From Anaeramoeba flamelloides (lineage: Eukaryota; Metamonada; Anaeramoebidae), in assembly GCA_027625915.1 (NCBI GenBank), contig JANTQA010000010.1, positions 372,001 to 436,000 of the forward strand: a stretch of DNA of 64,000 nt. Reading direction: 5' to 3'. The notes below the pieces were generated by a model. The model did not search any database and had not been told where the DNA came from. It worked only from the letters and a program-made list of their open reading frames with translations. Within the stretch, counting starts at the first letter, position 1; every line of letters begins with the position of its first letter. Shown piece after piece: positions 47,340 through 60,700 of this stretch. A program made the position numbers and the translations under genes.

Positions 47340-50300
47340 GCATTGAAAATATCAAACAAAAACGGAAATTAAAGAGTAAAAGCAATAAAAACAATCCCAA
47401 TAAACCTAATAAAGGAAAAACACCACTCCATTTGATTACTTTAAGTCCGTATAACAACATTCAAACTTTAATTCAAATCATGGAAATATTATTAGAAAAT
47501 GGAGCAAATGTAAATCTTCGGGATGACAAATCAAGAATCCCATTACATTTAATATTCAATTATGGCTATGAAAATACTTTTTGCATGCACATTTCAAAAA
47601 TTTTAATTAAAAACAATTCTGATTTAAATGCTTTAGATATTAACAATAATACCCCATTACATTATGCTAGTTTTTTCATTGAACCAATTTATAACGAATC
47701 TGAGAATGACAAAGATAATGAATTGGCTCCTTTTATCAGTTACCGTGAAGGATTATTATCAAATGGAAAAGAAAACAAGATCTTTAAAAAGGAAAGAATA
47801 GAACATTACAAATTAATAAAATATTTAGTAATAAAAAAAAATGCAAATATTGATGTAAAAAACTTATATGACGAGTATCCCTTACATTTAGCTTGTAGAA
47901 GTTCAAGCCACTTGGAAACAATTAAATTATTAATAAATAAAAACAATATGAATTCAAAATGTAGATTTGATATGGATTTCGATATAAAGGAGATGAGAAA
48001 AAAAAATCATCTAGATATTCTATTGAACGGTTCAAAAGACGACGACTATTATGGTTCACAGAATTCATATTGTGTTGAAACGGTCAAAAAGGGTCTTGGA
48101 TATACACCATTGCAATTAGCCTCTTTAACTTGTGATTTTAAAACAATTAAATATTTAATTAATAATGGCGCAGACACGAATATTTTGGATCCAAGGGGCG
48201 AAAATCTTTTATTCAAAATAATTTTAAATAATGATTTTTCCAAAATTTTTGATCATTTAATAAAAAATAAGGATTTTATTAAAGAAAATAAAATAAATGT
48301 GAATCAATTAAATAATAACGGAAATAATTGTCTTCAGGTCGCATTGCAATATGGGGTTCCTTATCAAATTGTGAAAAAAATTATTGACTTGGGAGTTAAT
48401 GTGAATAATTTAAACAAAAAGGGTCAAAACGCTTTACATATCTTTGCATTAAATAAAACATATTCGCCATTTATGTATCGTGACGAGTCAAAGCTTTTTT
48501 ATTACAATGAAAATAAGAAAAAGAAAATAAAGGAAAATTCTTTCAAAATTTTTAAATTATTGATCGATTCTGGCGTCGATTTAAATATTAAACAACAAAC
48601 AGATTATCTTGGGCCAATTATTGTGAACCCTCCGTCTTCTGACATTGCAATGGGTTTTGGTTCGATCTTTCGAGAGGATTATGATTATATCAGTGACGAA
48701 CACCGCGACGGCGGAAATAGTAGTCACGATGAAATGAAAATAGAAGGCAAACCTAACGGGCAATCGCTTCTACATTTTCTTTGTTCAACAAATCAAGATA
48801 TTGAGATTATTAAATATTATATTTCAAAGGGGGGTGATTTAAATATTAAAGATCCAAATATGCTAACACCATTGCATATAGCAACGTTTTTTGATGCACC
48901 TGTTGAACTCATACAGTTTTTATTAGACAATGGAGCCGATATCAACAGTAAAGACACAAACGGCAATCCACCAATAACCTATTTATACTATGCAGCGAGA
49001 AGAACTTTTGGTTATTTATATAAAGTAAAATATAAAATCTTAAATAAAAAAAAGACTCTAAAATTATTTTTCAAATACAATGCTAATTTAAACATTAGAA
49101 ATGATCAAAATAGAAATCTTTTTGACTTTATAGTCGTGAGTAGACAATGCTCTTCCAAAGATTTTCAATTATTTTTTGATATGGGTATTGATATTTTGTT
49201 TAATGCCAGTCAAAATAATTATATCAACATTATGTTGGATTTTTGTGAAGAGAATTTTTTCTTCAATATTAAATTATTGTTTAATTATTGTTTGAAATTA
49301 ATTACAACCGGGAAAATGAATTATGATCAGTTTAATAAATTATTAAGAACAATTACAAATAATAGAACTAATGATCAATTCTTCAAAATTGAAGTCTTTC
49401 AAATTTTAATTAAAATTTACAATACATTGAAAAAAAAAATTGATAAAGACAAATCTACAGAGGACAAAAAAAATACTAAGGTTACAAACGATATTATTCA
49501 CAATAATAATAACGACAACCATTTTTTTGGGTTTCAGCGGGAGCATAGCAAGGTAAATGCAAAGGAGCCGAATGAAAATAATCTTTTCTTAAATTACCTA
49601 ATCAAATTTACAATTCAGAACTCACTTTCTTTCAAAATTATTAAATTATTAGTTGAATCTGGATTTGATTTTAATCATATATTTTCGCAAAACCAGACTA
49701 TTATTCATCTTATTTGTAATTCACATAAGGAAACTCTTTTTAACCAATTTAGTAATAATAACAACAATGATATCAATAATAATACCCAATATAAAATAAC
49801 AGAAGACAAAAAAAGATTTAAAATCCTTAGATATCTCCTTAGAAAGGACAATTCAAAAATAAATTATTTTGATGACAAGAATTTTACTCCTTTAATCAGA
49901 GCAATTTCGTCAAATCTTGATTTGAAAATTATTAAATTATTAATAAAAAATGGTGCTACAGTAAGAATTAAAAAATTACTTGAAGAAAATCAGGTAAAAC
50001 TTGCTCATATTAAATATAAGAATATTGAAAATAATCATAATGATATTGATAATAATAATGATGATGAAAATGATGATGATGATGATAATAATAATACTGA
50101 AAAAGAAAAAGAAAATAATAATCAAGTATTACAACCTAAAAAGGAAATAGATAAAGAAAAAGAAATTGAAATTGAAATTAAAAAAGATAAGAATAATGAA
50201 ATTACAAACAAAGAAACAAGTTTATTTGGAAATTCGACAAATACAGAAACTTTTTTATTTGGGAATTCGACAAGAACAGGAATTGGCTTGTTTGGGAATT

Positions 50301-52195
50301 CGACAAATACAGAAACTTTTTTATTTGGGAATTCGACAAGAACAGGAATTGGCTTGTTTGGGAATTCGACAAGAACGGGAATTGGACTGTTTGGTAATGA
50401 AACATCGGGTAAAACCACATCATGGGGGGGTTCATTATTTACTGAAAATCACAAAGGAATGGGTCATTTAACTTCCGAATCAACATTGTTTACTATTCTT
50501 TTTCAAAATAAATTTGTGATAAATGCTGAGACTGTAAAATATTTACATGAAAATGGAGCAGAATTTGATTTGGCCAACACAAATAATCACCCCTTTATCA
50601 GACTTTGTAGTTATAAAAATCACCCAGAAGTGATGAAGTATTTCTATGATCTTACCCCTAAAGAATTACAACCAACAATACTTAAAAAGGCACTGGATAG
50701 TTTTCATAGTAATAGTACATTTACTGAAGAGCAAATTGAATTCTTGCTGTCTTTAAATCCACCTATAGTAGATTATAAAGAATTTGATGGAGGATCAATC
50801 CTCCATAAAATTTGTAAAAATACATGTCATAAATTCATACCACAGATAATAAAAGCTGGTGTTGATATAAATCAACAAAAAAATAAGGGTTATACCGCAT
50901 TACATACTATGTTTTTAAATTTGGTAGCGGTATGGTATAATGAAAAAGTATTCCAAAACATAAAAGCCTTCATTGACTGCGGAACAAATGTTAATATTAA
51001 ATCAGATTATAAACTTGAAACGGTGATGCATCATGTCACCGCATTATCTGGCAGTCTTGAAATATTTAGATACATTGCCGAAAATGCCCACCCAAAACCT
51101 AATTTAAACATTAGAGAGTTCCTTAATCAAACTCCTTTAGATTTCATTTCCAAACACCCAAGTGGCATTGAAATGCTGAAAATTTGCTTTAATAATCAAA
51201 TACATTTTGATAGAGCTACAATTAGAAAGGTTTTAAAATCTGATTGTAAAAATGAAGTCAAAAAAATGTTATTTTATTATGAAAACCTTCAAAACGATTT
51301 TATTCAATTGTTTAAAGAACAAGAAAAAACTGATTTAGTATTTAGTAATTCAATGGACAACTTTAAAATTCATAAATGGGTTATTAAAATGAGATTTAAT
51401 ATCTTTAATGATAATGATGATATGAATGGGAACAATTGCAATGAAAAAGAACATGGAAAAGAAAATGAAAAAGAACATGAAAAAGAAAAAAAAGATATTA
51501 AAAAGGAAAATGGAGAACTTAAGGAAAATGAATTTATTCAAAGATTCCAAAATATCTTATCTTATCAAGATTCCACACTCGCAAAACAAATAATATATTG
51601 GATATATACTGGTGAATTAAAAATTAATGATGAAGAATTTAAATATAATGAAAAAAGAGATGAAAAATTAAACAATCTAGAAATAAACCCTTATTCATCG
51701 TTTGACACAACCAGTGAAATAGAAGAATTTAAAGGTTTAATAGTAATGGAGCAAACAAAAATAACGAAACAAAAGAATAATCTTTTTGAAATTATTAAGC
51801 AAATTGATCCAAAAGTTAATTCAATTGAGATTTTTGAAAAAAAATCAGGGAAAAAAGGCTTATTAAATGATTTAAATAATTTCTTTAATCTCAAATCATA
51901 TCCAAAAAATTTCACCATCATTGCAAACAATACCCCAATTAAAGTTCATAAAGAAATACTATTCACAAGAAGTAAATTATTTCAAGGAATGCTTTTAAAT
52001 CTAGAGAAAATTGATTCAATTGTTGATTATTCTGGTTCAAAGACAAATACAATTAAAATATTGATAGAATTTTTATACACAGAATCAATTCCGAAGAATT
52101 TGTCAACGGATACATTAAATGAACTTTATGAAGCAGTTGAATTCTTCCAATTATCCAAAAATTCTTATTTGTTGTATTTAATTGACAATTATTAA
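43275..52195 (+). CDS. Giant ankyrin-repeat protein with two C-terminal BTB domains
   Basis: Exon 2 (43729-52195) is one frame of more than 2800 codons. I propose exon 1 at 43275-43348 (MIYLQTFHCERKNFKTRQKQ; donor AAT then GTAAGG) joined over 380 bases with matching phase, giving 2846 residues. Otherwise translation would start at Met 43751. Degenerate ankyrin repeats fill most of the length (DHNTLVHLCLKH near the start, TPLHLACNY, TPLHIATFFDAPVELIQFLL, later YTALHTM). Inserts break the array: Glu/Lys tracts at about residues 163-213, 379-409 and 834-909, an Asn/Asp tract near 1193-1229, and an 11-residue LFGNST repeat at 2190-2249. BTB 1 (DNFKIHKWVI, then IIYWIYTGELKI after a Lys/Glu insert) lies at about 2558-2666, and BTB 2 (NNTPIKVHKEILFTRSKLFQ, IEFLYTESIPKNL) at about 2746-2846. 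Likely a scaffold and possibly a cullin-3 adaptor (inference). Confidence 0.92.
50222..50400 (+). repeat. 33-base coding minisatellite (LFGNST repeat)
   Basis: Five full 33-base units and a partial one in frame inside the ankyrin-BTB gene. They alternate LFGNSTNTETF and LFGNSTRTGIG, with pairs nearly identical at DNA level (TTTGGGAATTCGACAAG). The 66-base dimer structure shows recent unequal exchange or slippage. The sequence is FG-rich, unlike the surrounding ankyrin repeats. Confidence 0.9.
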
Positions 52196-52479
52196 CATAT
52201 TTTTATTCCGTTATTATTATTCTTTTTTTCTTTTATTCTGTATTGAAGGAAATCTGCTAGATTACAACAAATACTTTTTGAAATTTTTAATGAAAAAAAA
52301 AAAAAAATCACAAATACAAACTAATAGTTTGACATTTGTTTTCTTCTCTATTAATGTTTGGATTCTTATAAATAAGATCAATAATGTTCCCAAATTTTTT
52401 TTATCAATCCTTTTTGTTGTTGAATTTTATAGAATAAGATCTTTTTTTTTTTTTTTTTATTTTTATTTTGAAGTGAGGA

Positions 52480-52880
52480 AATTAATTTCATCTTACCACC
52501 GTTAGGTTTTTCTTGAATTTTCTGACTATTATGAAAATATAATAGATTTTCGTTAGGTTTTTTTGAGTTTTCTATTTATTTAGAAAATCTATTGATTTTC
52601 GTTAGGTTTTTTTTACTTTTCGAAATAAACCCAAAATTTATTAAAATTTTCTGTTTATTTCAAAAACTCCAAAAAACCCAGAACACTTAACAAAGAAAAC
52701 AAAAAACCTAGAGAAAGACATAATTAGATTTTTCATAATTAAAAAGAATTGAGTTACTTCTTTGATTTTACTCTATTTTTTAGAATTCTTGTAAACCGCT
52801 ATTAGGTTTTTTTTTAATTTTTGAAATTAAAAAAAAATTTCAAGAATATAACAGAAAACCTCAAGAAAACTTAGGCACAT
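52480..52880. repeat. Palindromic repeat R3, copy 4
   Basis: Three tandem phrases ATTTTCGTTAGGTTTTTTT separated by AAAATCTATTGATTTTC-type blocks, then TTTATTAAAATTTTCTGTTT and the inverted set. It ends near a GTGCCTAAGTTTTCTTGAGG match on the opposite strand. Confidence 0.55.
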
Positions 52881-52889
52881 AATGGCACT

Positions 52890-53030
52890 CTTTGGCACAC
52901 TTTGGCACTTCTCTAAATCTAAATTTTTGTTTTGAAATTTCAATAAAGATTCATTATTTTCTTTATCATTAGCAATTGCAAGATAAATAGTGTTTCTTTC
53001 TTTTGTTACAGCCATTTCATACCCCTCTGT
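52890..53030 (-). pseudogene. Ankyrin- or Sel1-like coding fragment
   Basis: Minus-strand reading EMAVTKERNTIYLAIANDKE then NNESLLKFQNKNLDLEK, behind an acceptor-like TTTAACAG. The NTIYLAIAN...ESLLKF pattern fits an ankyrin repeat, less well a Sel1 repeat. It runs directly into repeat R3, so it is probably a relic. Confidence 0.3.
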
Positions 53031-53126
53031 TAAATCTATGATATACAGAAAATACATTTTCTATCTCATACTTTCCTTTCTATGTCAGGATTTTATGGTA
53101 ATATGATAGCCTATTACAAACCGTGA

Positions 53127-53336
53127 ACTTTTATAATAGGAAAAAATTTCGATAGAGAAAAATTAAAATTTGAATTTTTTACTTCAAACATTATGAATGA
53201 TCAAAAATTTATATTAATTTTCCAATTTTTTTGTGGATCTTTATTTCAAAATACCTTAAATTCAAAAGATAGAACCATTTTAGAGTTATTATTAAATTCT
53301 ACTTCCATCTTTGAAATCTTTATTTTAGATTTTTGA
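53127..53336 (+). pseudogene. BTB-like C-terminal fragment
   Basis: An open stretch of 69 codons ending in a stop: FDREKLKFEFF, MNDQKFILIFQFFCGSLFQN, TLNSKDRTILELLLNSTSIF. The order (strand, F-x-x-F-x-x-G, helix with ILELL) resembles the second half of BTB 2 in the gene that ends 0.9 kb upstream. Probably a leftover of a duplicated gene. Confidence 0.35.
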
Positions 53337-53552
53337 ATTTATTTCATAAACAATAAGATTTTTTTCCCAGGTTATCAAAAAAGAAATTTTGTTAAAAGAC
53401 ATAGGTCACACCATAAAATTATGTGATAGCATATAACAGAAAGCTTTTTTTTGTATTTAACAGATACAAAATTTTCAATTTTCAAGTCTGGAAAAATTCA
53501 CTGTAGACTTGGAATAGTTGTAACATCTTTGATATTATTCTTATTGACATTA

Positions 53553-53845
53553 TTAATTCGAATTAATTCTTGAATCCAAAATTTTTCGATTTTCTTTATA
53601 AAATGAATAGTACCATAATAAATCATCGATATCTTCCTCTATTTCTACATTGAAATATTTGTTACATAAACAAGATCCATTTTTGAACTGCAAAAGAATG
53701 CACATTCCAAAGGAATTCATAACATACCTAACAAAAGTTATCCTTTCATAGTGATAATTTTGATCAAATATCTCTAAATTTGATAGAAGTTTATAAAAAT
53801 GTTTTTCAATGAAATACAGATCAATTAAGTAAAAATGTTCTATTC
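53553..53845 (-). other. Orphan exon, 96 codons, minus strand
   Basis: Behind acceptor CAACTTTTTAG, a clean frame reads IEHFYLIDLYFIEKHFYKLL, SNLEIFDQNYHYERITFV, VMNSFGMCILLQFKNGSC, FNVEIEEDIDDLLWYYSF and so on to TAA. It starts in the phase that would accept exon 3 of the CS-Sel1 gene, so it could be an alternative last exon of that gene, but the exon at 54744-55096 fits better. No family recognised. Confidence 0.4.
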
Positions 53846-54743
53846 CTAAAAAGTTGAAAAAAGTCGTTTGCTTTTTTCAGAAAATGAAAAAAAAAATGCA
53901 AAAAAATTTTAAAAAATCATTTGAATTTATTCACAAGAATAATTATAACAATTTATATCATTTTTCGGATAAAAAAATTGATTTTGAATTTTTAGGTTGA
54001 ATTTTTCAAAATTCGCAAATATCTCTTTTTTAAATTTTATTTTGAAAAATCGAATTTCATCTTAGAACAAAAACACAATTTTTGAGTAAAATTTGTAGAT
54101 TAATTTAAAAAATTAATATTATTACTCTTCTTCTGAAAAAAATACTAATTTTTTTCAATAGCTTGAATAAATATTTTTTATTAACCAAAAGAATTATCTC
54201 AATAAAGAAAAAAAATCTTTACTTTAAATTCCTGTCAACAAAGACTTGAAATCATGCAATAAAGCTGAAAAAATATAATGGTGGTAATAAAAACGTTGAA
54301 AACTTTGTTGAGTGTAAGAAATAAAATGGATTTAAAGGTTTTCTTTTGACTAAAAAATAGAAAAAAAAAATGGATTTCACTTGGAAAAATTTTCTTTTCT
54401 GGGTTTATTAATCAATAAAAATTTTTTGAAACTTCGGATATCTACAAAATTTGTAAATAGAGAATATCACTAAGAACATATTTTAAAATTTTGACCTGTT
54501 TTTTCGAAAGACTACCTATCCCTTAACCTCTTTTTTTTCAATTATTATTCAGATTTTTTCTAAAATACAAAATTATTCATTGAAGAAACAAAAAATGGAA
54601 TTAATATTTTTATTGAATTTTTTTTTTTGAAACAAACAACTACCAATTGTTAAAATACTTTTAAAAGGGTATAAATCACTATGTTTGTCTTTGTACTTAC
54701 TAGGTAAAAAGTTAGTGATGTTTTTTTTTTTTTTTTTATTTTA
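53846..54743. other. Intergenic
   Basis: AT-rich; no gene or repeat recognised. Probably the 3' flank of the CS-Sel1 gene. Confidence 0.4.
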
Positions 54744-57700
54744 TTACCAGAAGAGAAATTTTTTTTTTTTTTGAATAACACTTATTCTTTTATTTTTTAA
54801 TACAATTAAAGTACCCACTGTACAAGCCACAACAGAACCAACCCCAATAATAAAAGTTTTAGATTTCCAAAAAGATTTGTCTAAATGATCTTTTTTCTTT
54901 TTTACATTTTTCTTTTTGCTTTCCATCTTCTTTTGCTGTTCCTTTTCCTGTTCTTCAAGTATAGGTGGATTGATTTCCAATTCAATTTTTTCTTCTAATG
55001 ATTGGGAAATACCAATTTCTTCATCTTCTTCACAAACGAAATTCATTATTTTTTTCCCTTGAACTGGATCTTTATTAAAACCTTTTCCTTCCATTTCTTT
55101 TAAGATATATATATATATATATATTGGTTAGGTATATAAGAGAAAAAACATATTTTAATAATTTCAATATATTAAAAATTAAACTAAGCTATTTTCAAAA
55201 AAGAGAGGAAAATTTATTTTAAAATATCTTTATTAAGCTTCAATCCTCATAAAACTATTAAAATATACCAAATAATTAAATAACATTTATTGATTATTAA
55301 TAATAATCCAATTTATTTTTGTATTATATTGCAGAAATAAAAGGAATTAAAAGTTTCTTGAGCTTAATTTTATATGATATTCTTAAAGGTAAATAATTTG
55401 TGTTTAGTTTTTTCTTTTTGATCGAAAAATTTTTTTCCTAAGAGAGTTAATCTCGACAAAATTTCAAATAGAATTGAAAACTGATAACTGTATTCTATTG
55501 ATTAAAAAAATCGTTTTCATAACTTTTATAATCTCAGCAAATCTTCAAATCGAATGTAAAGCTTATAATTGTATTCTATTGTTTGAAAAAGCATTTGTGT
55601 CCTTTACATATTTTCAGTTTTTTATTGGAATTGGCTGTGCATTGTTTTTTCCAAAAAAAATTCAATTATTTTTTCATTTTTTGGAATTATTTCAACAAAC
55701 ATATTTTGAAATAAAGACCTTAGTCATTGATTCAATCGGTATTAACATTTATCTTAATTTGGATATTACCAATTTACGAATAGCACCACTAACAAAGAGG
55801 ATTTTTTATGAACTGTAAAAAAAAAATGCAGCACTTATTTTTTCTGAAATATCTTAATAAACAATCCACTAACGATTATCTTTACAAGAAAAGATGATAA
55901 GAATAAAAATAATAGATTCAAAATTATAATACTTACGCATATGGCCAAGATTGAATAATGCTTGTGTATTTTTATGTGTTGAAGCACTTATATTCCAAAG
56001 TCTCTTTGCTTCATTATAATCTTGATCTAAATTTTTGCCGCCCTTATAATATAGTAATCCAAGATGAAATAATGAATCGATATCTCCTTCTTTGTAAGCC
56101 AGTTGATAATAATAACTTGCTCTTTCAAAATCAATTTCAGTACCTTCACCATTCTCATAACAACTACCAGTCTAAAATGTTTAATATTTTCAAAAGAAAA
56201 ATAATTACTTTATATTCGTATGTGCCAAATTAGAGAAAAAAATTCCAAATTTTTTTTATTATTGTTTTGACTAAAGTAAGGTATTTACAGAAAAAGGAGT
56301 ACTTTTTTTTTATATATTTCAAATAAGATTCTCTTTGTAAATGGTTCTATTGATAAAATGGTAATAGAAAACTAAAGAGGGGTATTTCTACTAATTAAAA
56401 CAGTAACTATTGGATAGATTTCAAAAACTGATCATCAAAATATTTCACAAAAATGAAAAAAGAAAAATTTCACATTTTTTGGAAAAAACAATTTAGGAAA
56501 CACTTCAATAAAAAAATGGGCAGTTTGATAATGTTACCAACAATTTTTTAAATCATAAAACACAGTTACAAGTTTTTCATTCTATTGGAAAATTTAGCAG
56601 GATTAAACCTAATTTGGAAAAAAAAACTTTTTTTGGGATCAAAAAGAAAAAAAGAATCACCAATTTTCAGGTATCTAAAAAATGTCATGTAAAATCGAGG
56701 GTATCAAATTTTTATTCGTTTTATTTATGTAATATTGTTTTATAAACAAACAAAATGAAAGTTTATGAAGAAGAAAAAAATGATTAATAACAATTTTGGA
56801 TATTTATATAGTTTTATTAGAATTAAGTTTAATAAAAATCTTTTAAAATAAATTTTCCTCTTGCTTTTTTGGAAATAGATTATATCGATACAATTTAGTA
56901 CAATTTATTTTGCATTTTTTGTTTAATTTTTAAGATGTATTTCTCAAATTAAATTTTACTTTTTTTTTCATTATTTAATAAAAATAGTAGTTTCAATAAT
57001 ATTGTTTGAAGAAATAATAATTATCTCTATTAAAACTCTTACACAAAATAAATTAAATTTCAAACTTAAAATCTTCAGACTCTTTCCCAATCAAAGAGGC
57101 AAGTTTTATTCAAGAAATAGAACAAATTGTATGAGTTTAATCAAATATTCTTCTCAAAATAAATTTTCAATTTGTTGATCTGATTCATTTTTTCTAATAA
57201 TTTTGCCAATTATTTTTTTTTCTAGTATCAAATTTGACATTTTTTTTTTTTAACTTCATTTCTTTTTTATTTCAAAAAGTAGATTCGAAAAAAAAAAATG
57301 TTTAAAAAAACCCAAAATTAACTTTAAGAAAATTAAGGCAATATAATTTCTTACCAATTCAATACGATTATAAGTAAAAAACCTTATTACCTCAATTTTA
57401 ATTTCCTAAAGAACTTGTGAAATTTTGCACCATACGTTCCATTGATATAGGACTAAAAACTATTTTAACATTTTTTTTTTGAAAAAATTATAGTTTGTTC
57501 AGGTATTTCTTTTATGAATGAATATAAACTTTAATCTGAAGTTTATTATTTAATCTATTATTTCTAATCAATCTTATGTTTAGTTAATTCTGAAAAAAAA
57601 TTGAATTTTTCATTTTTGGTTGGGCCATTTGAGTGAAACGGATTTAAGTTTGCAACAATTTTAAAGTATATCATTCTAAATACACCCTGTATCACTAATT

Positions 57701-60700
57701 TACAATTAGTAAAACACCAAAATCTAGATTAACTTGTGAGAAATAAAAAGCAAAAAGTTATCATAATTTGAAAATAATATTTGATTTTTCAAAAAGGAAA
57801 TACAATATTACCTCTTCTTTTTTACTTTTATAATGAAGATCTTCAAAGATCTTTAATATTTTATTGTTTTAAATTTTGGTTTTTAAAGATAAGCCAATTT
57901 GGTAAAAGAATTGTAAAATTTTTTTGTTTTTAAAAATTATGTTTTTTTTTTTCTTCGAAATCTGAAAAATTTTTAAAGACTATCTTTCGTGAATCTCCCT
58001 GCCTTTTCAAATCTAGTATTTATGATTCAAGTTAATTTATTGAAGTGGATTTTGTTGAATTTTTCTCTGAAAAAGAATTAAAATATCCAATAAAATTTCT
58101 CTGTGATTTTCGACATGAAGAGTCAGATATATTGAGAAGAGATCCAAAAAAGGATTCTAGAATCTTTTCTCACATTTGCTTATCGTTTTATTTTTGAAGA
58201 TATGGAAATTTTTATTTTTACATTTCTCTTCTTTTTTTCACTAAAGCACCTTTTGGAATATTAACTTATGGTTTTTTATCTTTTGTTTTACATGGCAGCT
58301 ACAAGAATAAAATAAATTGGAACAATTTATTATTGAGATTCATTTTAAATTTTGCTATTCAAAAATCAATTTCGAAAATGGAAAAGTAACAGATTTTTAA
58401 ATTTATTCTTTTTAAAAATTACAATCAGGGTAGTCAGAATTATATTCACTTTAAGGTTATTTTCTGAATTTCTTTTTAGTTGTGATGAGAGTTTTCTTTT
58501 AATATCAATCACCAAATAGGATAAAATATTTAATTTTCAAAATTTGGATAAAAAAATTGTAATGTTCTCTATTTAATATACTTTTCCATTTCTTTTCAAA
58601 ATTTTCAAACCATTTAATATCCCCTTATAAACAAAAAAGAATTTTATTTGATGGGTTTGTGTTTGGTTTCATGAAGTATGCCAAAATGAGTATAATTAAC
58701 TAATTAGGTTTAGATCCACAAAAATCATTAGTCCATTTACATTTTTTAATTACAAAATATTTTCAAAAATTAAAATAAGTTATCAGTAATGAATTATGAA
58801 AAAAAAGCAAAGAAAAAGGAAAGTATTTTTAATTAAAAATTAAAAAAAAAAAAAATGAAAAGGATTCATCAGAATTTATCAAAAGTATTTAGGGCGAATC
58901 AAGAAAAGATATAACTGAAAGTTTTAACAGATTACAATATTTCAAGAAAAATCAATTAATTTGTTAATTTATTTGTAACTCAAAGAATAACTGAAAATGA
59001 GATTTCTCATTCCAAAATTTAAGTTTTGAAGACTTTTTTTTGAAATCTTGATTTTTTTTTTAATCAATATTAACATTTTCCAAGTAAAAAAAGTTATGAA
59101 TTTACATAATAACTAGAGAGGCACTAAATTCATTAATCTAATTTTACTTTACAAAAAGATGAAATATAAGAAAGAAATTTTCTCAATGACAAAATTGATG
59201 TTTTATTTTATTTTTTTTTATTTTAAGGGATTAGTGTCTACCACAGATAAGTCTAAAATTAAAGTATGTTGCCATTGAAGGTAAATCATATTTGTGTATC
59301 ATAATTCAAATGTATCGAAATTTTTGATAGATAAATTAGTAATATTTGTTAATTTCATCAATTAAAAATGATCCTTTGTATAGTAAAAAATTGAAGAATT
59401 TTTGAGAAAAATAGAAATTTAGAGACAACTTTAAAGGTTTAATCATCAATATTCAGACTTCAAAGTTGAAAAATGTCTTTCTTAAATTTGTCTTGAAATG
59501 TAGATTAGTAGGTAAAATATTGTGTTATTTTACAAAATTAAATAATTAACTCTATAGATTATTTTTACAAATTATTTTCTGAAATGTTTGGAAATATATT
59601 GATGTTACAACAAGCTTTATAAGAAGGAAACAAAATTAATCTGACTTTGGGTTTTTTTATGCTGATAATTTATTGATTTAATCTTTGAATTCAAAAAAAT
59701 GCAAAAATAATTACTATTGGGAGTTCCTTAATATGAATTATTAAATACCTGGGAACACTATTATTTTGAGTTATCTCTCTTTTTATATTTGGAAAACAGA
59801 TTTAAAAAAAAAATTTTCAAAAGGATAATTTTTAATACATTCAGTTCCACTTTCAAGGCACAAACTTTTAATGAAATTTAAGGCACAATAAAAATCTCAA
59901 TTTAAGGAACAAAATTTTGGATTCTAGTAAAATAATTTGTAAAAAAAAAAATTCCAAAAAATGTGCCTTAATTTGAGGTTTATTTATGACTTAATTTTAG
60001 TTGAAAGTTTGTGTCTTAAATTTGAAACTGGCTGTAGTGATCATAAGTAAAAAATGTAATAATGGTAAAATAATGTTTATAACAGATTTTTTAGAGCCAT
60101 TTGAATTATAGCAATGGAGCACTAATATTATTTGCTTTCAATTATAAAATTTATTAATTATAGAAGGAATCTAGGGTGGGGTTCATCCCTTATATAAAAG
60201 TGATTGATAAAAATAAAATTGTTTCAAAAATTGCTAATATTGTTTTTATATCCTTGGTATTGCTTTAAAGTCAAAACAAAGCTTTGAAAATTTCAAAGCT
60301 TTGTTCAGGAAATTTGATTCAAAAGAAAGAATTTGTTTTTTTTTGTATTTCTTTTCAAATTCGATTTGAAACAAAAAAAGAAGAAAAAATTTTGAAAAAT
60401 TGATTAACTTACGAGAAATAAATATTTTTTATCCAAACTAAAATCCGCATACTTTTTTAGATAATAAAACCCTTTGCTTTTGTCTTCTTTCAGATCAAAA
60501 TCAATACTACCTTGGAAATATGATTTGATGATTGTTAAAATTGATGGTAAATGTATATCATCAGCAGCAGTTTTTAGTAATTCAAAAGCCTCTTTTCTTT
60601 CACCCTTACGAATGATATAATTATGAAGCAACCACCTAAGTTTTGAACGTTTTGTCGTATTGGAAAAGAAGAAAAAATAATTCAAAAAGGATTGCGAAAA

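Noticed and set aside
47156-47460. Minus-strand and out-of-frame plus frames of poly-Ile, poly-Met or poly-Leu
   Set aside because: Shadows of the Asn/Asp-coding repeats in the ankyrin gene.
53553-53845. Use of this exon as the last exon of the CS-Sel1 gene
   Set aside because: Phase fits, but 54744-55096 also fits, is nearer, and completes a Sel1 repeat (GKGFNKD pattern) exactly at the junction.
55474-55818. 114-codon plus-strand frame
   Set aside because: Lies inside dispersed repeat R5, and the other copy does not keep the frame.
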